Shown piece after piece: positions 14,024 to 19,420 of a stretch of DNA of 19,802 nucleotides (position 1 is its first letter; each line of letters opens with the position of its first letter). The notes beneath the pieces were generated by a model. It had not been told where the DNA came from. It was given only the letters and a program-made list of their open reading frames with translations, and did no database searches. The DNA is from Parcubacteria group bacterium. Lineage in GTDB: Bacteria > Patescibacteriota > Minisyncoccia > Phycocordibacterales > UBA2163. The position numbers and the translations under genes are program-made. The stretch covers positions 1 through 19,802 of the forward strand of contig JADHUX010000001.1 in assembly GCA_016784285.1 (NCBI GenBank). Direction: 5' to 3'.

Positions 14024-15082
14024 ATGACTAATTTAATATCAAATATCAATTTAAGTGCAGAATTCCTAGGCAATTCAACCCTTCAGTACGCTAAAGCTTT
14101 AGGGATTTTCATCGTATTAGTAGTAGTTTTCAAAATAGCCCAATATATAGTCCTCAAAAGACTAGGGAAGCTTGCGGAAAAGACTAAGACAGACATAGAT
14201 GACACCCTTATAAGCATTACAAAGAGCTTTAAGCCACCTTTCTATTGGTTTTTGGCATTTTACTTTGCAATGAAGTTCCTAGCCTTAAATGAGCTTACAA
14301 TGAAGATTATCACTGGTATCTTAGTAGTATGGGTTGTATACCAAGTTATTGCAGGAATACAGATACTTATAAACTATATTTTAAAGAAAAGATTTGCTAA
14401 AGAAGACGATGCTGGAGCAAAGTCAGCTATAAACTACATAAGTCTGATCTCAAAAGTATTGCTATGGGCAATAGGTCTACTTCTTATACTTTCTAACCTT
14501 GGTGTGGACGTGACATCACTCATTGCGGGGCTTGGTATTGGTGGTATTGCTATTGCGTTCGCACTTCAAAACATACTCTCTGATCTGTTTAGCTCATTTG
14601 CGATCTACTTTGACAAACCATTTGCAATAGGAGACTTCATAGTAACTGGAAGCCACAGCGGAACAGTGGAGAAGATCGGAATCAAGACAACTCGTATAAG
14701 AGCACTCCAAGGAGAGGAGATCGTGATCTCAAACAATGAACTTACAAGTGCGAGAATACAAAACTTTAAGAAGATGGAGAAGAGGAGAGTCGTTTCTTCT
14801 TTTGGAATACTTTATGAAACTCCGATTGAAAAAATAAAAAATATAAAGCAACTTGTAAAAAATATTTTCAATAAATTAGAAAACACAGAATTTAGTAGAA
14901 TACATTTTAAACAACTTGGAGACTTCTCACTTAACTTTGAAGTTGTCTACAACATAACAACAGGGGACTACAATACATTTATGGATGCGCAAGAAGAGTT
15001 CAACCTAAAACTCTTAGAAGTATTTGAAGAAGAAGGTATTGAGTTTGCTTACCCAACTCAAAAACTATTTGTAACGAAGTAA
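14024..15082 (+). CDS. mscS: MscS-family mechanosensitive ion channel
   Basis: A 352-residue membrane channel that opens under membrane tension to release solutes in hypo-osmotic shock. Hydrophobic segments lie at about 24-44, 74-92, 96-118 and 140-162. The pore-lining helix is the Gly/Ala-rich segment SLIAGLGIGGIAIAFALQN (about 168-186), followed by the conserved LSDLFSSFAIYFDKPFAIGD and the beta domain (GTVEKIGIKTTRIRALQGEE, VISN-ELTSARIQNF). The C-terminal cytoplasmic vestibule ends in FAYPTQKLFV. With about five segments it is slightly larger than E. coli MscS (286 residues, three segments) but much smaller than MscK. It is monocistronic, divergent from the gene at 13272 and convergent with the protease gene, with repeat copy C between the two stop codons. 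Confidence 0.94.
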   Translation: MTNLISNINLSAEFLGNSTLQYAKALGIFIVLVVVFKIAQYIVLKRLGKLAEKTKTDIDDTLISITKSFKPPFYWFLAFYFAMKFLALNELTMKIITGILVVWVVYQVIAGIQILINYILKKRFAKEDDAGAKSAINYISLISKVLLWAIGLLLILSNLGVDVTSLIAGLGIGGIAIAFALQNILSDLFSSFAIYFDKPFAIGDFIVTGSHSGTVEKIGIKTTRIRALQGEEIVISNNELTSARIQNFKKMEKRRVVSSFGILYETPIEKIKNIKQLVKNIFNKLENTEFSRIHFKQLGDFSLNFEVVYNITTGDYNTFMDAQEEFNLKLLEVFEEEGIEFAYPTQKLFVTK

Positions 15083-15089
15083 AATATCT

Positions 15090-15158
15090 CTCCTCAATGA
15101 AGAAGGAGTTTCGTAACTTCTTCATCGTCTATCACGAGGAACGACCTTTTCCCGCGAT
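15090..15158 (-). repeat. Dispersed hairpin repeat, copy C
   Basis: On the minus strand it starts TCGCGGGAAAAGGTCGTTCC, contains a 9-bp hairpin (15117-15125 with 15097-15105) and ends TTGAGGAG. The hairpin insert is shared with copy E, with one difference. The GGTC-type 3' arm seen in A, B and D is absent. It lies 4 bases after the protease stop codon and 7 bases after the mscS stop codon. Confidence 0.8.
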
Positions 15159-15162
15159 CTTT

Positions 15163-16326
15163 TTATCTCTTATTTAATTCATTCTCTAATAACTGAGTAA
15201 GAGCGGGTGCTAAGCTTTCATTAAATATATCTGCTTGAGCTGAGACGTCACTACTGAACAAAGCCTGTAAGTTAAACCCTGTGTCCTTTACAAAGCTTCT
15301 GTTTATATGGCCTATAGCGATAGCTCTTAGGTCACGCTCTCCTGTGGTCTCTGCTACAGAACTCGTTACTATGATCCCTGTTAGCTCGTTTCTATCGTTT
15401 ACTACAGCCCCTCCTGACGAACCTTGTTGTGCTACGACAGATCCACCTATTGAAAACAGATCTAAAGTTCCTTCCTTAAATGTAAATACTTCCATCACTT
15501 GTGTCACACTAGAACTTATATACAAACTTTTAGAAATAGCGATACCGCTTAGGAATCCTGCCGGATACCCTGCAAGCAGTACATTGTCTCCTTTAGTGAT
15601 ACTACCACTGTCGTAGAAAGGTTTAATAAACGAAAACTTGTCTGGGATAGTTTTAGTTGGATCAGTTCGACCTGTTATAAGAAGTAGTGCGTAGTCGTCC
15701 TCACCTGTGCCTTTAGGTTCTTGCTGTATAATACCGTTTGCATTTGCCTTAATCCAAGACGGAGATATGAAAAGTGGTTTTGCAGTATAAAGAGGTTTAG
15801 CAGGAGAGCCTGTTCTTATAACACAATTAATAAAATCTTCTGTTACATAATCTTCGATTAAAAAGTACTGAGCAACGTGCGCATTGGTAAGGATGATTCC
15901 TCGTTCGTCTATGACGACCCCACTTCCTGTCACTGGTTTGAACAAACCGCCACTCTTCGTAGTACAAAATATATTTACGAGTGCCTCTCTAGTAACTTCG
16001 TTTATTGTTGTGAACGATATCTGAGGAACTTCCTCTACGACAACTTCCTGAGCAGGCTCTTCCGCCACCTCTGGTACAGGTTTGACAGGAGCTGTCTGCT
16101 CTACAACCACTTCAGCCTCTTCTTCTACCATTACTATTTCTTGTTTTTCTTCCACTAGCTGTGATTCTGTAATTTCTGACATGATGGTCACCTCTTCCTC
16201 CAGAACCTGTACTGCCTGCAACTCTGTATCTTGCACTTGAGGTGTTACTTCGTTCGGCTCATAAGAAACCAGTGCAAAAAACACTACAATAATTAGTATA
16301 AAAATGATATACAAGACTGACTTCAT
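15163..16326 (-). CDS. Membrane-anchored trypsin-like (S1C/HtrA-like) serine protease without PDZ
   Basis: A 387-residue envelope protease. Residues 4-21 form a hydrophobic anchor or uncleaved signal. A Glu/Val/Pro-rich spacer (about 22-103) should hold the enzyme away from the membrane. The chymotrypsin-fold domain carries the triad: H150 in TNAHVA, D210 or D211 in GEDDYALLLI, and S304 in GSSGGAVV. No PDZ domain follows, only about 50 residues ending in a helical tail, so it is not a full DegP/HtrA. Cysteines at 121 and 168 could pair. It is divergent from the acidic-peptide gene. A TATAAT box at 16339-16344 on its strand gives a leader of about 5 bases; the -35 is weak. Substrate unknown. 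Confidence 0.87.
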   Translation of the reverse strand: MKSVLYIIFILIIVVFFALVSYEPNEVTPQVQDTELQAVQVLEEEVTIMSEITESQLVEEKQEIVMVEEEAEVVVEQTAPVKPVPEVAEEPAQEVVVEEVPQISFTTINEVTREALVNIFCTTKSGGLFKPVTGSGVVIDERGIILTNAHVAQYFLIEDYVTEDFINCVIRTGSPAKPLYTAKPLFISPSWIKANANGIIQQEPKGTGEDDYALLLITGRTDPTKTIPDKFSFIKPFYDSGSITKGDNVLLAGYPAGFLSGIAISKSLYISSSVTQVMEVFTFKEGTLDLFSIGGSVVAQQGSSGGAVVNDRNELTGIIVTSSVAETTGERDLRAIAIGHINRSFVKDTGFNLQALFSSDVSAQADIFNESLAPALTQLLENELNKR

Positions 16327-16338
16327 AATATTATCTAT

Positions 16339-16344
16339 ATTATA
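16339..16344 (-). promoter_or_regulatory. -10 box of the trypsin-like protease gene
   Basis: TATAAT on the minus strand, 12 bases before the ATG, so the leader would be about 5 bases. No good -35 is seen at the expected distance. Confidence 0.45.
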
Positions 16345-16391
16345 GCACTTTATTTACATAGGCTGACCACCTTATATAACCATTGTACGGG

Positions 16392-16419
16392 TTGACAAAT
16401 ATTTTCATTCGTGTATACT
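16392..16419 (+). promoter_or_regulatory. Strong promoter of the acidic-peptide gene
   Basis: TTGACA (16392-16397) and TATACT (16414-16419) with a 16-base spacer. The predicted start is near 16426, giving a leader of about 94 bases. Together with the ncRNA promoter it is one of the two most consensus-like promoters in the window. Confidence 0.75.
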
Positions 16420-16430
16420 ATAAGGTATAG

Positions 16431-16458
16431 AAGCTTAGGGTTTTCCTGAGTTTTTATT
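16431..16458 (+). promoter_or_regulatory. Attenuator-like hairpin in the leader of the acidic-peptide gene
   Basis: CTTAGG (16434-16439) pairs with CCTGAG (16445-16450, one G-U pair) around GTTTT, extendable by A-U pairs to 9 bp, and is followed by TTTTTATTTATTTATT. It has the shape of a weak intrinsic terminator immediately after the predicted start site. A palindrome CCTCTAGAGG lies further down the leader. Confidence 0.5.
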
Positions 16459-16519
16459 TATTTATTAAGCAAGTTTAAATAGACCTCTAGAGGCACGTTT
16501 AGGCTTTAAATAAAAAAAC

Positions 16520-16630
16520 ATGGAAGAAAACATGAACGTAGAAGGAGCAGAAAATACAGCTCCTGAAGCTACTCCTGAAACTCCTGCAACAGAAGGTGCA
16601 GAAGAGAATACAGAAGAAGCAGCTGCATAG
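16520..16630 (+). CDS. 36-residue acidic Ala/Glu/Pro/Thr peptide
   Basis: The ATG at 16520 follows an A-rich stretch and the TAG is at 16628-16630. The product starts MEENMNVEGAENTAPEATPE and ends EENTEEAAA. It has no hydrophobic or basic segment, is low complexity and should be disordered and soluble. The evidence that it is expressed is its setting: a near-consensus promoter, a 94-base structured leader, and a strong terminator 7 bases after the stop codon. No purine-rich AGGAGG-like site is present. I do not recognise a family. The locus could alternatively make a regulatory RNA in which the ORF is incidental. Confidence 0.6.
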   Translation: MEENMNVEGAENTAPEATPETPATEGAEENTEEAAA

Positions 16631-16636
16631 TCAGCA

Positions 16637-16673
16637 ACAAACCCCATCGCTTTGCGATGGGGTTTGTTTTTTT
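16637..16673 (+). terminator. Strong intrinsic terminator after the acidic-peptide gene
   Basis: A 14-bp perfect stem (16637-16650 with 16654-16667), loop TTT and a seven-T run (16667-16673). It ends 5 bases before the 3' end of the opposing tRNA-Gly gene. Confidence 0.93.
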
Positions 16674-16678
16674 GTCTG

Positions 16679-16749
16679 TGCGGGTAGGGGGAATCGAACC
16701 CCCGTCTACTGCTTGGAAGGCAGTCATTCTACCACTAAACTACACCCGC
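16679..16749 (-). tRNA. tRNA-Gly (anticodon UCC)
   Basis: Acceptor GCGGGTG/TACCCGC (one G-U pair), anticodon arm ACTGC-CTTCCAA-GCAGT (TCC), T-arm GGGGG-TTCGATT-CCCCC, discriminator A. CCA is not encoded. A TATTAT box lies about 10 bases upstream of the 5' end on its strand. Confidence 0.94.
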
Positions 16750-16791
16750 AATTTACGTATAATAGCAGACTTTTTATTTTTTTCACAGTTA

Positions 16792-16820
16792 TTGACACAA
16801 TTCATCAAATCCTATATTAT
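16792..16820 (+). promoter_or_regulatory. Consensus promoter of the ncRNA at 16823
   Basis: A perfect -35 TTGACA (16792-16797), 17-base spacer, -10 TATTAT (16815-16820). The predicted start falls at about 16823-16827, exactly where the first helix of the ncRNA begins. Confidence 0.8.
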
Positions 16821-16822
16821 CT

Positions 16823-17018
16823 ACCTTAGGCAGTGTTTAGTGATCCTCACTGAAAGTCTTACTTGTTTTAGGGACCAAGCAAGACGAGAAGGATAATCGA
16901 TTCCCGAATTATCTAGATTATACGGTAAGTGAGGTATATTACACGATACATGCGCGCGACCTAAGGACAAAACCCTAACAGCACAGCAGCCAACCTTAAA
17001 AAAGTTGGCTGTTTTTTT
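16823..17018 (+). ncRNA. Structured non-coding RNA of unrecognised family, about 195 nt
   Basis: No convincing ORF is present, yet there is a consensus promoter and a strong terminator. Helices seen by eye: P1 CCTTAGG/CCTAAGG (16824-16830 with 16960-16966); P2 CCTCACT/AGTGAGG (16845-16851 with 16928-16934); P3 GTCTTACTTG/CAAGCAAGAC (16856-16865 with 16876-16885, one mismatch); P4 GATAAT/ATTATC (16892-16897 with 16908-16913). The P3 loop TTAGGG (16868-16873) is complementary to CCCTAA in the 3' tail (16973-16978), a possible pseudoknot. AGTGA-TCC-TCACT (16839-16851) competes with P2, so a switch is possible. Length and the closed long-range stem recall 6S RNA, but the branched P3/P4 interior does not fit a simple rod. 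I see no RNase P, tmRNA or SRP RNA signatures. It is followed by an opposing HU gene, so it is not a riboswitch for an adjacent ORF. Confidence 0.75.
16987..17018 (+). terminator. Intrinsic terminator of the ncRNA
   Basis: CAGCCAAC (16987-16994) pairs with GTTGGCTG (17004-17011) around a 9-base loop, followed by seven T's (17012-17018). Confidence 0.93.
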
Positions 17019-17032
17019 ATTTAAATATAAAC

Positions 17033-17077
17033 AAACAACAAAACCCGCAAAGCAAAGCTTTGCGGGTTTTGTTGTTT
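17033..17077. terminator. Very long perfect hairpin between the ncRNA and hup
   Basis: A 21-bp perfect stem with an AAA loop (17033-17053 with 17057-17077) has a GC-rich core and A/T-rich flanks, so it can act on both strands. It probably ends the hup transcript (minus strand), after repeat copy D, and backs up the ncRNA terminator. Confidence 0.8.
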
Positions 17078-17095
17078 CTTCTAGAAAAAAATAAC

Positions 17096-17158
17096 ACTCC
17101 TTAAGGTCGCACCTCTCCCGTCGCTTCACTCCTCCTCGAGGAACGACCTTTTTCCGCG
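17096..17158 (-). repeat. Dispersed hairpin repeat, copy D
   Basis: On the minus strand it starts CGCGGAAAAAGGTCGTTCC and ends AAGGAGTG. Arms AAGGTCG (17144-17150) and CGACCTT (17103-17109) pair perfectly: where copies A and B have T-A at the inner pair, D has G-C, a compensatory change. It starts 1 base after the hup stop codon, in the same direction. Confidence 0.85.
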
Positions 17159-17159
17159 T

Positions 17160-17432
17160 TTATTTTACTGCGTCCTTTAGAGCTTTTGCTGCTCTAAACT
17201 TAGGAATTCGCATTGCTTGAATCTGAATGCTTTCTCCTGTGCGAGGGTTTCGCCCTTGGCGAGCTGCTCGCATTTTTGTTGAGAATATCCCAAGACCTGC
17301 TAGTGAAACCTCTTCACCGCCTTTTAGGCCTTCTACGATAGAATCAACTACCATATCTACTGCTTTTTCTGCTTGAACCTTTGTACCTCCAAGCATTTCA
17401 TGAACTTTCTCTGCAATTGTTGCTTTATTCAT
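17160..17432 (-). CDS. hup: HU-family DNA-binding protein
   Basis: A 90-residue histone-like protein that bends and compacts DNA as a dimer. It shows the standard order: helical dimer interface (MNKATIAEKVHEML to AVDMVVDSIVEGL), then VSLAGLGIFSTKMRAARQGRNPRTGESI with the flexible beta arm and its intercalating Pro in RNPRTG, and the C-terminal helix PKFRAAKALKDAV. Length and the unextended arm favour HU over the IHF subunits. Its promoter is TTGCTT-16-TATAAT, with an inverted repeat across the -10 box. The leader is about 55 bases. The 3' UTR carries repeat copy D and then a 21-bp hairpin. Confidence 0.96.
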   Translation of the reverse strand: MNKATIAEKVHEMLGGTKVQAEKAVDMVVDSIVEGLKGGEEVSLAGLGIFSTKMRAARQGRNPRTGESIQIQAMRIPKFRAAKALKDAVK

Positions 17433-17482
17433 ATTATGTAATGGTGTGAATTTATGTACTTCTAAACTCGACCGTTTTATTA

Positions 17483-17521
17483 CTTACTAGATAATTATAT
17501 AGTAAGCCACTATTTAAGCAA
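17483..17521 (-). promoter_or_regulatory. hup promoter with a dyad across the -10 box
   Basis: On the minus strand, -35 TTGCTT (17516-17521), 16-base spacer, consensus -10 TATAAT (17494-17499). CTTACTA (17483-17489) and TAGTAAG (17500-17506) form a 7-bp inverted repeat flanking the -10 box exactly, a plausible operator. Confidence 0.7.
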
Positions 17522-17555
17522 TACCCTAGTAAATATGTGTGGAAAACTCATTTAT

Positions 17556-17624
17556 ACTCCTCAAGGACGACCTATGAAGAAGGAGTTTCGTATCTTCTTC
17601 ATCGAGGAAAGACCTTTTCCCGCA
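17556..17624 (-). repeat. Dispersed hairpin repeat, copy E
   Basis: On the minus strand it starts GCGGGAAAAGGTCTTTCC, carries the same internal 9-bp hairpin as copy C (one base differs in the loop region), then AGGTCGTCC and CTTGAGGAG. It begins 6 bases after the rny stop codon, in the same direction. The outer arms pair only through AAGG/CCTT. Confidence 0.82.
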
Positions 17625-17630
17625 TAAACC

Positions 17631-19160
17631 CTATCTCGCGTATTCTACACTTCTAGATTCACGGATTACATTCACTTTTATTTCTCCTGGGTACTTAAGA
17701 TCTTCCTCTATCTTATGTGCGATGTCTTTTGCCATGTTTTTTGCTTCTAAGTCTGTTACTTTTTCTGGTGTTACAAACACACGTACCTCACGACCCGCTT
17801 GAATCGCATAAGACTTCTCTACACCTTTGTGTGTGTTTGCTATTGCTTCAAGTTCTTCGAGTCGTTTCAGATAATTCTCTACAGAATCACGTCGTGCGCC
17901 AGGTCGTCCACCTGAGATAGAGTCTGCAACTTGTACGATCACTGACTCAGTAGTCTCGTACGGATACTCTTCATGGTGCGACTGCATTGCTTTTGTTATT
18001 TCTTCATTTGCACCAAACTTTTGCAAGATCCTTCGTCCGATCTCTACATGCGTACCTTGTACTTCATGGTCTACTGCTTTACCAAGGTCGTGAAGTAGTG
18101 CACCAGCTTTAGCTACAGCTACATCAGCACCAAGTTCTTCTGCAAGCATACCTGCTATGTGCGCCATCTCTATTGAGTGTTGCAAAACATTCTGCCCATA
18201 GCTCGTACGGAAGAATAGTCTACCTAATATAGATATGATCCGTGGATCAAGCCCAAGCACACCCACCTCAAACACAGCTTGCTCGCCCTTTTCTTTTATT
18301 ATTTTATTTACGTCTTCTTTTGCTTTCTCTACTACTTCCTCTATCTTTGCTGGTTGTATCCTACCGTCTATTATCAAGGTTTCAAGCGCTACACGAGCTA
18401 CCTGACGCCTTACAGGATCAAATGAAGATATAGTTATAGCCCCTGGTGTGTCGTCAATAATCACGTCCACTCCTGTAGCTTTCTCAAACGCTTTAATGTT
18501 TCTTCCTTCCTTACCGATTATCTTTCCTTTTATCTCATCAGACGGCAAACTTACGTTTGTAGACATGACATCAGCAGGTACGGCATTGCCAAGTCTGTGT
18601 ATTGCAGACGTAAGTATTTCTTTTGCTTTCTTTTCTAGTACTTCTTTACCTGCTACTTCTACTTTTTGGATTCGTGTAAGGATATCTGCTTCGTATTCCT
18701 TTTCTGCCATACTAAGAAGTTCTTCTTTTGCTTGTTCTGTTGTAAGTTTTGAAATCTTTTCAAGTTCTTCGTGTTTTACTTTGTCCATTTCGTCTACTCG
18801 CTCCTTTACAGACCTTACGTCTTCTATTTTTTTCTTTATATTTTCTACCTCCTTATCAATATCAACTTGTCGTTTATCTAAAAACTCCTCCTTTTTGATA
18901 AGTCGGTCTTCATTCTTCTGTGCTTGTTCACTTTTCTCTTTTAACTCTACTTTAAGTTCCTGCATCGTCTCTTTGGCTTTCTGTTCGGCGCTAGCTGTGA
19001 TCCTTTTTGAATCTTCTTTTGCTTCAAGCATCATTTGCTTGATCTCCAGCTCCATAGAACCTTTCTTCCCTAAAGAAATTATCCATCGCAAGAAATAACC
19101 GAAAGCGATTCCGATTACTGCTGCGAGAGATAGCAGTACTAATACTATTTTTAATGACAT
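17631..19160 (-). CDS. rny: Ribonuclease Y
   Basis: 509 residues, full length for RNase Y, the membrane-bound endoribonuclease that starts mRNA decay in many bacteria lacking RNase E. Order: N-terminal membrane anchor (about 3-27), long charged coiled coil (about 35-185), KH domain with the GKIIGKEGRN loop (212-221), HD domain with H357-D358 (GALLHDLGKA) plus the upstream H328 (NVLQHSIEMA), and the C-terminal domain ending PGEIKVNVIRESRSVEYAR. No residue of the HD set seems missing. A short hairpin lies 3 bases before the ATG. It is separated from clpP by a terminator and from hup by repeat copy E, so it is probably monocistronic. The NYN nuclease and Cca are the other RNA-processing genes here. 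Confidence 0.97.
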   Translation of the reverse strand: MSLKIVLVLLSLAAVIGIAFGYFLRWIISLGKKGSMELEIKQMMLEAKEDSKRITASAEQKAKETMQELKVELKEKSEQAQKNEDRLIKKEEFLDKRQVDIDKEVENIKKKIEDVRSVKERVDEMDKVKHEELEKISKLTTEQAKEELLSMAEKEYEADILTRIQKVEVAGKEVLEKKAKEILTSAIHRLGNAVPADVMSTNVSLPSDEIKGKIIGKEGRNIKAFEKATGVDVIIDDTPGAITISSFDPVRRQVARVALETLIIDGRIQPAKIEEVVEKAKEDVNKIIKEKGEQAVFEVGVLGLDPRIISILGRLFFRTSYGQNVLQHSIEMAHIAGMLAEELGADVAVAKAGALLHDLGKAVDHEVQGTHVEIGRRILQKFGANEEITKAMQSHHEEYPYETTESVIVQVADSISGGRPGARRDSVENYLKRLEELEAIANTHKGVEKSYAIQAGREVRVFVTPEKVTDLEAKNMAKDIAHKIEEDLKYPGEIKVNVIRESRSVEYAR

Positions 19161-19163
19161 ATA

Positions 19164-19178
19164 AGCGGAAGCCCCGCT
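19164..19178 (-). promoter_or_regulatory. Hairpin abutting the rny start codon
   Basis: AGCGG and CCGCT pair around GGCTT on the minus strand and end 3 bases before the ATG (19158-19160), where a ribosome-binding site would be. GCGA/TCGC arms lie further upstream. It may limit translation or be cut by RNase Y itself; this is inference. Confidence 0.4.
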
Positions 19179-19356
19179 AGTCGCGATTTAATTGCTCGCA
19201 CAAAAACACCCTAATGGATTCTTATGACTATATTTAAGATTGTTTAACGATAATTTTAATTCTTTCTGAAAATACTGCATAAATCTGGTAACTAACAAAG
19301 TTTCAAGTTTAATTTTTTAAATAATTGTACGTTTATTACTTTACCACGATTTCACT

Positions 19357-19409
19357 AAAAACGCAAAAATACCTCGTTTCTTACAGAAACGAGGTATTTT
19401 TGCGTTTTT
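19357..19409 (-). terminator. clpP terminator
   Basis: A 24-bp perfect stem (19357-19380 with 19386-19409) with loop TGTAA (minus strand) and A/T runs on both sides. It lies 12 bases after the clpP stop codon. There is no plus-strand gene before it. Confidence 0.9.
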
Positions 19410-19420
19410 TTCACCGTCTT

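Noticed and set aside
16465..16647. Minus-strand 60-codon ORF opposite the acidic peptide
   Set aside because: It is the antisense of the Glu/Ala-rich ORF; the plus strand has the promoter and terminator.
16823..17018. Calling the ncRNA 6S, RNase P, tmRNA or SRP RNA
   Set aside because: None of the diagnostic conserved strings is visible, and the branched interior does not match the 6S rod; left unclassified.
17538..17546. TGTGGAAAA as a further DnaA box
   Set aside because: One mismatch at a conserved position and isolated in the rny/hup gap; such matches are expected by chance in AT-rich DNA.
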